DNA of 64,000 nucleotides from Maratus speciosus (Eukaryota; Arthropoda; Arachnida; Araneae; Salticidae). Below the pieces are notes generated by a model. It did not search any database. It was not told the origin of the DNA and saw only the letters and a program-made list of their open reading frames with translations. A program made the position numbers and the translations under genes. Where the stretch lies: assembly GCA_963932465.1 (NCBI GenBank), contig OZ010786.1:592151038-592215037 (forward strand), read 5' to 3'. The stretch's first letter is position 1. Each line of letters starts with the position of its first letter. Below, piece by piece: positions 10,326 to 21,636 of the stretch.

Positions 10326-10888
10326 TTAACACGTTCACGCCGGCGTGCATCACTGGTGGATCACGCTTGACTGTCGCATCGGGCGGCATGCACTACAGGC
10401 GGGTCACACTCGACTATGCCATAGACGGCGTGCACTACAGGTGGCTCACACTTGAATATTCAAAAATTTAGTACTAAAAACAATTCAATATTATAAACCT
10501 TATACATTCACTACGGGAAATGAGAATTCTCATTTGCATTCAAAAGAAATCATTGACTAAGGGCGTGGCTTCTACCTTTCAGAAAATGCACTTATCATGT
10601 TGTCCATATTTCTTTAGATTTTAAGACATTTTACATTAAATTCGAACATATGCAGTCAATAAAACCATGTCTCTGAGTAATTTGCTTACTCCTTACGAAC
10701 TTTCAGACATTCACAATCAACTCTGCTTGTTATATTCGAGTTCAATTTAATAAATACGACAGGGCGTGTCTTTACATACAGTGTCTGAATAAGCGAAAGT
10801 ACCGCGCCGCCAGATGAAGCAAAACATGAATTCGAGCGCCGCCTCACAGCGAAAAACATAAATATAGGCGCCGGCGTGAACGTGTTAA
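10326..10888. mobile_element. piggyBac-like TTAA element with subterminal repeats (complete, non-autonomous)
   Basis: TTAA flanks both ends (10326-10329, 10885-10888). The inverted termini read TTAACACGTTCACGCCGGCG and its complement at the right. The left end carries three diverged GGCGTGCA(T)CAC.GGTGG repeats; the inside has GGGCGTGGCTTCTACCTT and CATGTTGTCCATATTTCTTT, shared with 6626-7140 and 17085-17285. 563 bp, no transposase. Confidence 0.8.
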
Positions 10889-11104
10889 ATTGATCAAATT
10901 TACTACTCCCTCCGTCCGAAATTAGTTGCTACATTTAGGTCGAACATTTTGTCCCAAATTAGTTGCTACACTTCAAATAGGTGCAGTCATAAATAACTTC
11001 CGATGCTGTTTAGTAGATCAGCACCAGCAAAATTATACTACAATGAATATAACGTGGTATTCTAGATGTTAAAAGCGAGATAAACTCGAAAGTGAAGTAT
11101 GGGA

Positions 11105-11312
11105 TTAACCCTAGATCTACCGGGAATTTTATTCAAGTTCTAATAAAACGTTCTACACCAGAATTTTTATTTAAAACTATTTAACTTATTTATTTACCTT
11201 ATTTTTGTCTGGTTTATATACTTAGTTTATTTTAAAGAAATTTGTGGTTTGAATGAATATTTTGTATGTACCTGTCGGGTCCAATGGACCCGTCTGGTAG
11301 ACGGAGGGTTAA
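11105..11312. mobile_element. TTAA MITE, family P2 (copy a)
   Basis: Ends TTAACCCTAGATCTACCGGG and CCCGTCTGGTAGACGGAGGG flank a core with ACACCAGAATTTTTATTTAA and AAGAAATTTGTGGTTTG. It is almost identical, at the same 208-bp length, to 52038-52245, so the family moved recently. Its right TTAA is shared with the next MITE, so two elements abut at one target site. Confidence 0.85.
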
Positions 11313-11497
11313 CCCCTTTATTCTAGCTTCCGTGATATTCAGGGGCTGCGTGTTTTTCTCAAATGGTTTGATTGGTTTTATTTTGGTATCATTTTCCCAG
11401 TCATTGAATAAGGTGAATACTTCTTTTTCAAAAAAGTGGTGCCAATCAGCAATTTGAATTTTTAAACTGTAATTTAAAGCGACCGTTAAAGGGTTAA
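11309..11497. mobile_element. TTAA MITE, family P13 (copy a)
   Basis: TTAACCCCTTTATTCTAGC at the left and CGACCGTTAAAGGGTTAA at the right. The same MITE lies at the equivalent place in mariner copy 2 (28410-28626); mariner copy 3 lacks it. Core: TTGAATAAGGTGAATAC and AAGTGGTGCCA. Confidence 0.75.
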
Positions 11498-12134
11498 GAA
11501 GTAATGTGACTCGACTTAATGAAAAAGTGACGATAATTGTAATTATTATTAATAATTTTGAAAATTCCCTAAAGAAGGAAGTAAACAATGAAGAGCGTAA
11601 CGCTGCATTGTAATTTTTACTGCAACATTCGAAAAATTATAAACTAAGCCATGGTGCTGTAAATGCCGCAGCGATTAAATTTAATGTTCATCGTAGCACA
11701 ATATCCCGTTTGTGGAAGCAGGCAAAGATGTCAAAAATAAATTGAAAAGAAATTTTCAATGTAAGTTCACAAAAAATTGGTAAATGCGGACGAAAAAAAA
11801 AATTATCAGCAACTGAGTAAATTATAAGATGTCCCAATAAATCGAAGACAATCACTGCGGGAACATATGCTGATAGTATTCCTAAATCAACATTGCACAG
11901 GATACTCAAGGAGCTAAAAGTTTTAAGAGTATTTCATCCACCATTAAGCCAAGTCTAACAGAAAAAAATAAGGCGGCAGAATTCGATATTATTTACAGCA
12001 TGTTTAAACTAATGGATGCTTTATTTCAAATGAAAATCAAATTTCATATTATCTCTCTGAAATAATTTGCTTTTCGGAAATTTTGGATCGTATTCATATC
12101 GATGAAAAATGCTTTTATATTATGAAAACCAGTA

Positions 12135-13733
12135 CAGTCATTTAGGGTAACTTTGAACCATGGGGTGTAACTTTGCACCACCTCCCAATTTAAAATATTT
12201 TTGACTCCAAAAGACTAAATAAACTCCAGAACTGTGCTCTGTTGGCAAGGTTCTAAACTGGGATTTCTACTCTTTATTTTAGAAAATAAATTAGTAACAT
12301 TATGCGCAATTAATTACATAATTTAACTATTTTTGTAAAGTACTGTTTTCAAGTTAATTTTGAATGATATTTTGAAGTTGATGTAATCCAATTAAATTTC
12401 CATAGTAAGTAACAATACTCTCATTTATCAGACATATTATTATCTAAATGTTGTAAATGTGTTAATATTTTGTGATTATATATTTATTAATAGTTAACAA
12501 AATGTAAAATAAGAACATACTAAGATTTTATCACATTTTCAGGGTAACTTTGAGCCCGCTCAAAATTATACTGATGTTTATAATTTACTGATTATAGGTG
12601 CTACTGTCAAAAATCTCCCATATTTGCTCGTATACTTTATATAAACGCCGAAAGTGTGCAATAGATATAACGCGTAAATATTTTCACAAATGTGTGTAAA
12701 ATACATAAAATTCTTTTAAAGGCGTTATTTGGGGCGAAGCTACTCAAATTTGACATTTTATATATTCGACATTTTTTATTCATGTTTGAATATTACTAGT
12801 ACTAGTATGAATTACTCTAAATATGGGCATATTATTGAGTTAAAACATTGATAATTGAAGAGCTAAGTGGAAGAACATGTTAAGTAACAGAAATTACATT
12901 TCAAGAAATATTACATTTCAAGAAATTTGTGGTGAAAGTTTTTGCTGTAAATTTTAATGATTTATTTTCTGTTTGATACCATGTGTTTAAAATATTAACA
13001 GGTATGGTACTAAACTCTCTCAGAAAAACTTATTCATATTTAATTTTCAAATATTAAATTTTTTTTAATATTATTGACATTATTAAATATTAAAATATTA
13101 AATATTAATGAATAATGTCTTAAATCTTCAAGACTAAATAGAATCTTATAGTGTTTTAGCTTCACTATTTGATAGGATAACTCATAACGCTTTCATCCGA
13201 AAGATTAAAAAATTTTTTAAGAAAATGTAGTATAACATGTTCATCAACTCAGCTCTTCAATTGTTTTTCACTGCATCTTTATGTTTTTATATGATCAATA
13301 AACAGGTTTTTTTTTATTTCTAAATATTCATGGTTCTCGTCTTCTATTTTTCTTATGCATAACAATTGTTGTAATATCATAAATTATACAAATCTTGTGA
13401 TGTTGGGAAATATAAATTCAGAGTCTTTACATATATGAAATTATTTGGGGTTCAATGTTGTCCTAACTGTAATACTTTTTTTTATAATGAATTATTTTAG
13501 ATAATATTCATCATATGGTGCAAAGTTCCCTAAATGGCCGGGTAACTTTGAACCAGGTTAAAAATTCATTTTTATTGCTTTTATCATTATTATTCCTTAA
13601 TTTTTGATATTCATACAATAATTTAGAATAATTTTTTCCTCTTTTATGCCCCTAGTTGCAACAATATTCTTAAAATAAGAGTGTGACATATGAAAGTAGA
13701 GAAAATGCGGATCAAAGTTAACCTGAATGACTG
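12135..13733. mobile_element. TA-flanked 1.6-kb DNA transposon, non-autonomous
   Basis: Inverted ends CAGTCATTTAGGGTAACTTT and (complement) CAGTCATTCAGGTTAACTTT are flanked by TA (12133-12134, 13734-13735). Subterminal copies of GGTAACTTTGA(A/G)CC and GGTGCAAAGTT occur at 12155, 12541, 13517 and 13541. The TA duplication and size fit the Tc1/mariner superfamily. No ORF above 60 codons is present. It is inserted in mariner copy 1. Confidence 0.82.
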
Positions 13734-13735
13734 TA

Positions 13736-14033
13736 TTGCAAATCAATCTCTTTTTGTATGAAATACCGTAACATAAATAACATGCATCGGAAAGGATTTT
13801 TTTTCCTATACACTACAATATACCGGAATTATTTGAGTTTCCCTGTACATGAGCTATAAATTCTAAGCACTTCATTTTCACTGACAGGCCTTTTATAGTA
13901 AACCTTAAAGGATAAAATATTCATTGCAATTTGAGTACCTTTCCGGGGATTACAGCATCAACAGACCGAATTCACAAACACTCCTCAATTATTTGGAAAG
14001 AGTTAACAAATATTTTCGAAAATGTTAAGAAGT
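13736..14033. other. Unassigned; possible tail of mariner copy 1
   Basis: If the 12135-13733 insertion is removed, this stretch should continue mariner copy 1, but I could not align it with copy 3. No ORF. Confidence 0.3.
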
Positions 14034-14162
14034 CGGAAATTGTACGTCATACGTGGCAAATGAGGTGCGTGCATACTATAACCAGTTTTAAAAAGATTCA
14101 GATCTTCATGCAATATCTGTTGCACTCTTATTCAAAAAAGGATGAATACAAAATTTATTACG

Positions 14163-14207
<45 letters not shown>

Positions 14208-14241
14208 CGGAAATAATATGGCTCCATCCTAAATAAGACGC

Positions 14242-14479
14242 AATCACCATAGAAACATAGAATCATTACCTATTACGGGACATCACTGAATTAATTACGT
14301 ATGATAGGATTTAATAGAATAATCACCATGGCAGCCTAGAATCATTACCTATCATGGTATATCATTGAATTAATTGCGTATGATATGATTTACTAGAATA
14401 ATCACATTGGCAATCTAGAATCATTACCTATCACGGTATATGTGTGAATTAATTAAGTATGATAGGATTTTATAGAATG
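14242..14479 (+). repeat. 79-bp tandem core array, 3 units
   Basis: Units start at 14242, 14321 and 14400 with AATCAC(C)AT and contain AGAATCATTACCTAT and TGAATTAATTACGTATGATA. Spacing is exactly 79 bp. Confidence 0.9.
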
Positions 14480-14618
14480 AAAAAAAACATTTCATTAACA
14501 TCTTTTTAAGTTTTCATTCGAATTTCATAAAATTCTATGTGACTCGACAAAATTCTGCAACAATTATCCATATTTAATTTCAAACCTTCCCATTGAGTAG
14601 ATTTTGCGCTGTAAAATA

Positions 14619-14650
14619 CGTTCAGACGGGTAGACAGACAGACGGACGAA
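14619..14650 (+). repeat. GACA/GACG microsatellite
   Basis: CAGACGGGTAGACAGACAGA CGGACG-type degenerate tetranucleotides. The same position in the repeat at 19346-19380 and 25075-25092 is also occupied by GACA/GACG. Confidence 0.7.
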
Positions 14651-15550
14651 TCAGAAGACGAATATACGTGCTACATATTTACAATCAGTTTTACTCTCTT
14701 TTGAGACGAATATTTTTTGTCAGATATTTCAACTTTATTTCTATTCTTGTACATATTCGAAGTCAGTTATCGTTGTGAAGCGGAATTTATAAAACTGCAA
14801 TATGTTGAAAATTCTATATTTAACCATATATCTATCAGGGAATTTTATTACGACATTATGGCCTTATTTCGCTGATTCAGCACAAGTGATTTCGTGCGCA
14901 AGAAAATAAATCAGTGAGAAAGAATTTCCCATCTGACTGAACAAGAGCTTTTAGTAGTAATTACAGGAAACACGTATGTTCTGTACAATAGTTCAAGAGT
15001 CGAAAAAAGGGTTATTTTGCAGAATACTTTGCTAATAAAAATGGTCAACAGATGTCGGAAAACGAAGAAAATGTAATGACATTTGGTATTTTTGTTCTTT
15101 ATACAAAAAATGAAATATCTATTATAAAAGAATAAATAGTAATATAAGAATGCTGAAAAGTTCATAATAATGATAACTTAAACAGAAAATAACATGAGTT
15201 AAATGCAAAATGTTTAATTCATAAATAAACAAATCGGAAATTGTGCGTCAATCGGGGCAAATGACGCACTACTTTTATAAATACTCAGATCTTGGTACAA
15301 TAGCTGTTGTACACGTATGCAAAAATGCATGAATACAAGATTTATTACTATTATACTATTAAATTCAATAAACCGAAAATAATATGACTCTTATCTTAAA
15401 TAGGACGTTATCAACGATATCATTGAATTAATTGCATATGATAGGATTTTATAGAATGACGAAAAGTTTTATTAATACCTTTTTTTAAGTTTTGATTCGA
15501 TTTTCATAAAAATTTGACAGGACAAAATTCAACAACGATTATATATATTA

Positions 15551-15711
15551 CATAGTTGCCAACTTGTACGGATTTTTGCTACCACTAAAATTTAATAGAA
15601 AATTTTGCCTAATTCAATCGCCGAATTACAGTGAATTTTGATAATTAAATAAGGCAGAAATTTCTGTTAAATTTTAGTGGTAGCAAAAATCCGTACAAGT
15701 TGGCAGCTATG
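15551..15711. mobile_element. Hairpin element C with 6-bp duplication
   Basis: Arms CATAGTTGCCAACTTGTACG / CGTACAAGTTGGCAGCTATG are flanked by ATATTA on both sides. Sister R units read through this site uninterrupted. The core is a textbook example: CTACCACTAAAATTTAATAG, TTTTGCCTAATTCAATCG, TAATTAAATAAGGCAG, TTTTAGTGGTAG. Confidence 0.8.
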
Positions 15712-16385
15712 ATATTAAATTTCAAACCAATGGGTTGGGTAGTTTTTGCTATGTTATAGGGGAGACTAGGCAGGGTTGACCCACTCTTTACAAATTGATT
15801 TTTTATTTTTTAAATATTGAACGTAGAATACAGTTTTATCTATCATTTTATTCATTATACGATCAGTTATTAAAATAAAATTGCTACATAAGTGTAATAT
15901 ATAAGAAATTTAAGAAGTTATTGATTTTAATCATGAGAAAATAATGGATCAAGGCTCCCCACATATGGGAGGGTTGACCCACTATATGGGAGCCTTGCCT
16001 GTCTTTGTTTTATACATTGAAATATTTGTGAAATAAATAAAATCAGTTACAAAAAGGCTAAATAACTGTATGCTACTTGTTTTAATTATTATAAAAATAT
16101 TTTTGAAAATATGATGCTTAAACAAATCTGTTTAGACGCAATCGCAAGACAAAAGAGAAATTTTTTCTTTTAAACTGGATTTTGTCTGAGCAGGTGTAAT
16201 TATACAACAGGGAAAATGAAACTTTAACATTTAAGACAGTATTTCGCTATTGACAGGTTCCATTTTCATAGGGTTTCATGCATTATTATGTCCGGATTTA
16301 GGCCACACTCCCACTTTTTTTTGTCTCCTTGTCCTACTTTTTGTAACATGCGATCTGACAACTATAGTTGTCACATAGCTTGACT

Positions 16386-16501
16386 TCATCTCACTCTATT
16401 CATCATATGTTGAAATTTGTCTACGTACCTTCCTAAAGTTTTTCGATGAATGCTATGTTCTTTTCCAGCCGCATGAGTACCCAACTTATCATTAACATCT
16501 T
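16386..16501 (-). pseudogene. Transposase N-terminal remnant, pogo-like HTH (weak)
   Basis: The minus strand reads LKDVNDKLGTHAAGKEHSIH, then RKTLGRYVDKF before a stop. The pattern of a helix with AA followed by S(I)xRKTLxRYV resembles the psq-type HTH of pogo/Tigger transposases. The frame is cut upstream by the MITE at 16502. No catalytic domain was found; the identification rests on this short motif. Confidence 0.35.
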
Positions 16502-16719
16502 TTAACTCTTTCAGGAGCAAAATACTTTCAGTACTAAAATGTTGAAATAAATGACTGGCACCGGAATATATGAACAAATTTAACTGGAAATATGAAAAAG
16601 GCTATATTTCTCATACATATTAAATGGGAAAGATTTTAGTAAAATTCTGGTGTCATTGTGGCATATGGGAGTTAAAATTAAGTGATTTCATAAACACACC
16701 GATGCCCTGAAACAACTAA
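16502..16719. mobile_element. TTAA MITE, family P8
   Basis: Left end TTAACTCTTTCAGGAGC and right end CACCGATGCCCTGAAACAAC are degraded inverted repeats. The core has GACTGGCACCGGAAT and AAATTCTGGTGTCATTGTGG. The related copy at 47187-47396 keeps a clean TTAA at the right. Confidence 0.65.
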
Positions 16720-17084
16720 GACTGCTGCTTTTATGCTTTATCTTCTTTTCCACTGTTTCTATTTATCGTAAGTAATATTTATAGGGAAAAAAGTTCCTAT
16801 TAACTTTCCCATTTAATTTCATTAATTTATTTCATGCAGTGGATACTGTAGCAATTTTTCACATCTTTCTTTAATCAGTTTCAAACGGTTTCTTTTCATC
16901 AGCCCATTTTACTGTACCTTAACAGAATAAATTTACATTAATTTTTATATATAACCGTTAATCTTTCACTGTGTATAATAAAAAGATTTCCAAAGCCCCT
17001 CAAATAACACGGGCAATTTTTATCAAACCTAAATTTAAAACAGTAGAAGTTCCTACCTGTTTTGAAACTCTTTTGTATATTGAT

Positions 17085-17285
17085 GTATTAGATAGGTTTC
17101 CCAAGTTTGTGCATCGGTAAATATCTTGCAATGTACTAATTTAATATAAAATGTCCTACAATCTAAAAAAATATGGACAACAAGATATAAATACATTTTC
17201 TGCAAGGTAGAAGCCACGCCCTTACTCAATGGTGTTTTTTGAATGAAAACGAGAATTCTCGTTTCCCATCGTGAATGTGTTACGG
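17085..17285 (-). repeat. Fragment of the CGTTCACGCC piggyBac-like element
   Basis: On the minus strand it matches 10490-10640 and 6750-6880: GAGAATTCTCGTTT, GGGCGTGGCTTCTACCTT, ACATTTATATC.TGTTGTCC, and AAACTTGGGAAACC. Ends are missing. Confidence 0.65.
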
Positions 17286-17590
17286 GAGCTTAGAACATCT
17301 GGTCAACCCTCCCTCACACTGACTGGGTCAAGCCTCCCCACATAGCTCTTTTCTAAAAAATAGCACATTATTATGTTAAGCCTAACTTACTGTATAATCT
17401 TTATGCCTGATATCAAAGCACGATATTTCTGCATTACGTGAAACCTACTTACTTAAATTTCTATGATATATTTTTTCTGAAAAAAGCTTACAAAATATTT
17501 CTAAAAAACACAACTTTTAGGTTGAAAACTCTTCACAATTCATGTTTTACAGAACTATTATGATTATCAGTATGAAACAGTGACTGTTTC

Positions 17591-17753
17591 CAGAGCCTGA
17601 TTATCCACGGGGCAAATTCCTACCACTAAAAATAAACAGAAAAGTTTGCCTCATTCATGGCAGAAATTTTACATGAATACGGCGTTTAGATAAGTCGAAC
17701 TTTTCTTTTAAAATTTATTGGTGTAAGTGTGCCCCGTTGGTAATCAGGCCCTG
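17591..17753. mobile_element. hAT MITE, family B (copy 1)
   Basis: Ends CAGAGCCTGATTATCCACGG and (complement) CAGGGCCTGATTACCAACGG. Flanks ACTGTTTC and GTTGTTTC are an 8-bp duplication with two differences. The core is TACCACTAAAAATAAACAG, TTTGCCTCATTCATGG and TTTATTGGTGTAAG. Confidence 0.8.
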
Positions 17754-18555
17754 GTTGTTTCAGCATTCCAGTAGCTTTGGTTGACACCTATTGATAAAAG
17801 TCTGAAATTCTTTTAAATCTGAAAACTGATGGCTGGGTCAATCCTCCCTAGTCTCCCATATATGGACCGACCAGACGACGACAATAGGTGGTAGGTATTT
17901 ATATAATTACGAACGCACTTAAAAAGAAGAAATGACAATTCAGGCATAGCTATATTTACAACCAGTTAATGTGTTATGAGATGAATATTTTTCCTCAAAT
18001 ATTCAAAATTTCTTTCTGGTCTTATACATTTTCGAAGTCAGCCAAATAGCTTTCGTCTGGGGCGGAATTTATAAAACTGGAGTATTTTGAAATTTCTATA
18101 TTTAACCGTATATCACGGAATTTTATTACGATATTATGGTCTTATTTAGCTAATTCAGCACAAGTGATTTCGTGCTGAAGAAAATAAATCTGTGAGAAAG
18201 AATTTTCCAGATGACTGAACAAGATCTTTTAGTAGTAATTACAGGAAACACGTATGTTCAGTACAATAGTTCAAGAGTTGAAAAAACGGTTATTTTGCAG
18301 AATAATTTGCTAATAAAAATGGCTGACATATGTCGGAAAACGAAGAAAAAGTAATGAGATTTGGTTATTTTCCTCTTTATATATGAAAAAAATATCTATA
18401 ATAAAATTTAAAAAAAAAATAAAAGGTGAAATAAGAAAGCTTAAAAGTTCGAAATAATAATAAAGGAAATAGAAAATAACGTGAACTAAATACCCAATAT
18501 GTAATCGATAAATAAATAATAAGTGTATAAAACTTATGTATTCACGGAGCAATAT

Positions 18556-18666
18556 ATTATTTATATATTTCCTACAAATATTTTCAAACTATGAATTTTT
18601 ATAAGAGATTTCTTTAACATATGCAATAAAAATCTGCCTAAAAATAAAGTTTAAAAGTGAAGTAGC

Positions 18667-18702
<36 letters not shown>

Positions 18703-18711
18703 CATAGCATG
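18556..18711. repeat. Partial J-type hairpin plus AT microsatellite
   Basis: 18556-18650 resembles the hairpin at 20468-20590 (TATTTATATATTT.CTACAAATA..TTTCTTTAACATATGCAATA). A (TA)n tract follows at 18672-18698. Confidence 0.5.
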
Positions 18712-20002
18712 TCGGAAATTGTACACGTGGCAAATAAGGCGTATTCGTACTATAACTAGTTTCATATTGACATCTTGGTGCAATAGCTGATATACTCTTA
18801 TGCAAAAATGCATAAATACAAAATTTATTAAGATTATATATATTAAATTCAGTAATACGGAAATAATAGGACTCCAACGTAAATAGGACATAATCACCAT
18901 GGCAAATTTGAATCATTACCAATCATGGAATATCATTAAATTAATTACGTGTGATAGGACTTAATAGAGTAATCACTATGACAACCTAGGATCATTACTA
19001 ATCATGGAATATCATTGAATTAATTACGTGTGATAGGACTTATTAGAGTAATCACTATGACAACCTAGAATCATTACCAATCATGGAATATCATTGAATT
19101 AATTACGTGTGATAGGACTTAATAGAATAATCACTATGACAACCTAGAACCATTACCTACAATGGGATATCATTGACTTAATTACGTATGATAGGATTTA
19201 ATAGAAAAAAGAAAACTTTTATTAATATCATTTTAAGTTTTGAGTCGACATTAATAAAATTTGAAAGGATTCAACAAAATTCTTCAAAGATTATATATAT
19301 TAAATTTCAAACCATTTAGTTGGGTAGTTTTTGCGCTGTTGCATGCGGACAGACGGACAGACAGGCAGACGAACCAGACGACGACTATAAGTGCTACGTA
19401 TTTGTATAACTACGAACGCACCTAAAAAGGAGAAAGATCAATTCGGACATATTTACAATCAGTTCCTCTCTTATGAGATGAATATTTTTCGTCAGATAGT
19501 TCAAATTTCTTTCTGTTCTTTTACATATTTGAAGTCAGTCAAATAGCTTTAGGTTGGAGCGGAATTTATAAAAATGTAATGGTATGTTGAAAATTCTATA
19601 TTTAACCGTATATTTGTAAGAGAATTTTATTACGACATTATGGCCTTATTTCGCTGATTCAGCACAAACGATTTCGTGCTGAAGAAAATAAATCAGTGAG
19701 AAATAATTTTCCAGCTGACGGAACAAGAGATTACAGTAGTAATTACAGGAAACACGTATCCTCAGTACAATAGTTCAATAGTTGAAAAAAAAGGGTTATT
19801 TTGCAGAATAATTTGCTAATAAAAATGGTGAACAGATGTCGGAAAACGAAGAAAATGTAATGACATTTGGTATTTTTGTTCTTTATTCATGAAATAAAAT
19901 ATCTCACTATAAAAGTATAAATGGTGATATAAGAATGCTTGAAAGTTGAAAATAAAAATAAATTAAACAGAAAATAACATGAACTAAAGACACAATATTT
20001 AA
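18712..20002 (+). repeat. R repeat unit 3
   Basis: Same order as unit 1: CGGAAATTGTACACGTGG start, core array 18892-19207 (four 79-bp units), GACA/GACG tract 19346-19380, then the tail with CGCTGATTCAGCACAAACGA. It ends at a P2 MITE. Confidence 0.75.
18892..19207 (+). repeat. 79-bp tandem core array, 4 units
   Basis: Units start at 18892, 18971, 19050 and 19129, a spacing of exactly 79 bp, each with AATCAC(C/T)ATG and TCATTACC/TAATCATGGAATA. Units 2 and 3 are nearly identical, implying recent homogenisation. Confidence 0.9.
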
Positions 20003-20210
20003 GTAACACTAGAAGGGCGGGAAATTTTACTCAAGTTTTATAAAAATATTTCACATCAGAATTTTTACTTAAAACTATTTAACTTATTTATTTGAGTTAT
20101 TTTTGTGCAGCATATATTAATTTTAAAGTATAAAAAATTTTCTGGTTCGAATCGACATGTATTCGTTTGGAAGGGGTCAAAATGACCCCTTGCCGCCGTT
20201 CTAGTGTTAA
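20003..20210. mobile_element. TTAA MITE, family P2 (copy c)
   Basis: Ends ACACTAGAAGGGCGGG and (complement) ACACTAGAACGGCGGCAAGG with TTAA at the right and GTAA at the left. Core CATCAGAATTTTTACTTAAA, CTTATTTATTTGAGTTATTT and AATTTTCTGGTTCG. Confidence 0.85.
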
Positions 20211-20467
20211 AAAATAAATACACTAAATAAATTTGTTAATTAAAAGAACAAAAAAATAGTTGTTTGAACTAAATTTTTGTTTACATAGGACAGAATAAAT
20301 GATTTTGTTAGTATATTATATTTAACTATCAAAATCATTTGGCCAGTCCAACCAAATGTTTGGATGTTGATATTTTTTGATTATTTTAAGTAAATAGTTT
20401 TTTCTGTGTAATATGTTGATAACACTATCCAGTACTTACGGAGGGAATGCATTGTCCTAGTGTTTGA

Positions 20468-20590
20468 TATTTATATTTGCCACCAATACTTTTAAACTAT
20501 AAATTTTTAAAAATAAATTTCATTAACATGTGCAATACGAATCTGCCACAAAAATTAAAGTTAAATACTAGTGGTGGCAAATATAAATAT
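20468..20590. repeat. Hairpin element J
   Basis: Arms ATTTATATTTGCCACCA and GTGGTGGCAAATATAAAT form a palindrome with the CCACCAATAC/TACTAGTGG core edges. It is adjacent to a 44-base A tract. Confidence 0.65.
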
Positions 20591-20670
20591 GTTGCGGCCA
20601 AAGTCGCGAAAGCTTGTATCCTAAAGCTTGGGAGTTCGCGATTTGGCCGACCAATAGGCGAAGTGGCCTA

Positions 20671-20671
<1 letters not shown>

Positions 20672-20715
<44 letters not shown>
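20672..20715. repeat. A44 homopolymer
   Basis: An uninterrupted run of 44 A follows GGCGAAGTGGCCTAC. Just upstream, TCGCGAAAGCTT and AAGCTTGGGAGTTCGCGA form an inverted repeat (about 20605-20642). This could be a retroposed poly(A) tail or slippage; no source RNA was recognised. Confidence 0.85.
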
Positions 20716-20719
<4 letters not shown>

Positions 20720-20882
20720 ACTGACGAAACTAATGGTCAGGAAGTTGTGAAATTTTGTGAAGGACATAATGAAGGGATGGGAATTTGTATAAGCGAAAAA
20801 AATAGTTTAAAAATTTGTCACCAGAGGGCGTTTTCTTTTATCAAATTACACAATTAGCCACCGTCCACTGAATGCTAGGCCT

Positions 20883-21040
20883 GAGCTCCGACAAAAAGAT
20901 GGCGGCTGTCGTAGGCGGAATTTTTTCAAAGTTTGTACGATCCGTTCAATTTTAACACCAATAACTTTTTTAAGTTCTTACGCTTTATTTTTCTCAGATT
21001 AAATAAGACAAATATACCGACCCGCTCATTAGAAATATTC
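20883..21040. repeat. K-type hairpin, left half
   Basis: The arm GAGCTCCGACAAAAAGATGG CGGCTGTC and inner TAACACCAATAACTT..AGATTAAATAAGAC match the complete element at 21411-21636. The right arm is not found. Confidence 0.5.
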
Positions 21041-21410
21041 CAAGGATGGTGACTCAGCATTCATTTACAACAGTTTACAAATTTAATTACAACAAAACAT
21101 TGTCAAGGAAATTCTTTTACTAAATCAGAAAATTCGATTTGTCACAAGTAAATCTTAGTAGTTCTTTTTTTACTTTGTTTAATTTATGATATTACGTGAT
21201 TATATACAGCAAAAAATATTCTTCCAGAGTTTCCAGTTTGAATTCAAATTTCTGAATTAAAAAAAGGCTAAACTGACAACTGTGATCTGGAATCGTCTTG
21301 TAAAATATCACCGCCAGAGGGCTTGAAATCCTACAATTTAAATAAAAATGCAATTAAATGTTGACGTCACGCATTATCTGTTCACAGCCCGCCGTATGAA
21401 TAGTAAGCCC

Positions 21411-21636
21411 GAGCGCTGTTACAAAAATAGCGGCTGCCAACGAGGGATTTTTTTAACAAATGTACGGTCCCCTGAATTTAGACACCAGTGATTAAAAAAA
21501 ACTTCTTTGTCTTGTTTAATTTCAGAAAATTAAATCGCAAAAAACTGTTAAAAATTATTAGTACCAAAATTCAAGGGACCGTACACACGCTGAAAAAAAT
21601 ACGCCTTCGGCAGCCGCCATTTTTATGTCAGCGCTC
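21411..21636. mobile_element. Hairpin element K
   Basis: Arms GAGCGCTGTTACAAAAATAG CGGCTGCC and the complement ending CAGCCGCCATTTTTATGTCA GCGCTC. The core has ACACCAGTGATTA, TTTGTCTTGTTTAATTT and TTATTAGTACCAA. No clear target-site duplication. Confidence 0.65.

Larger units (their letters stand above)
10906..12132 (+). mobile_element. Stowaway-like mariner, copy 1 (5' part)
   Basis: It starts CTCCCTCCGTCC.AAATTAGT after TA (10904-10905); this end is strikingly like the plant Stowaway/MLE terminal repeat. Inside, TTAATAATTTTGAAAATTCC leads into decayed transposase sequence with an HTH reading VHRSTISRLWKQAK near 11700. Two TTAA MITEs (11105-11312, 11309-11497) lie inside, and a 1.6-kb TA-flanked element follows at 12135. 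No right terminus of this copy was found. Confidence 0.7.
14034..15215 (+). repeat. R repeat unit 1 (~1.2 kb, tandem-core element)
   Basis: It begins with CGGAAATTGTACGTCA..GTGGCAAAT, then an AT microsatellite (14165-14205), three 79-bp core repeats (14242-14479), a GACA/GACG tract (14619-14650) and an approximately 550-bp tail with CGCTGATTCAGCACAAGTGA and TTACAGGAAACACGTATGTT. The same order recurs at 15232-18500 and 18712-20002, so this is a tandem triplication of a mobile-looking unit. The architecture recalls pearl/Helentron-type non-autonomous elements; that is an inference, as no terminal hairpin was proven. Confidence 0.7.
15759..17858. mobile_element. 2.1-kb DNA transposon, pogo-like (tentative)
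   Basis: Inverted ends GGGAGACTAGGCAGGGTTGA and (complement) GGGAGACTAGGGAGGATTGA with subterminal repeats of GGGTTGACCCA/TGGGTCAA near 15970 and 17300. Flanks suggest a TA or TATA duplication, since sister R units read GTTATATGG. A short minus-strand coding remnant looks like a pogo/Tigger HTH. Three further elements are nested inside (16502-16719, 17085-17285, 17591-17753). Confidence 0.65.
15232..18500 (+). repeat. R repeat unit 2, split by a 2.1-kb transposon
   Basis: The left part (15232-15758) starts GGAAATTGTGCGTCA and ends TTGGGTAGTTTTTGCTATGT. The right part (17859-18500) resumes with TATGGACCGACCAGACGACG and runs to the end of the R tail. Only a partial 79-bp unit is present (about 15403-15460), against three and four in the neighbours. 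A hairpin (15551-15711) is inserted in the left part. Confidence 0.7.

Noticed and set aside
20477..20857. 126-codon ORF with a poly-lysine tract
   Set aside because: The lysines come from a 44-base A run bridging a hairpin element and unrelated sequence.
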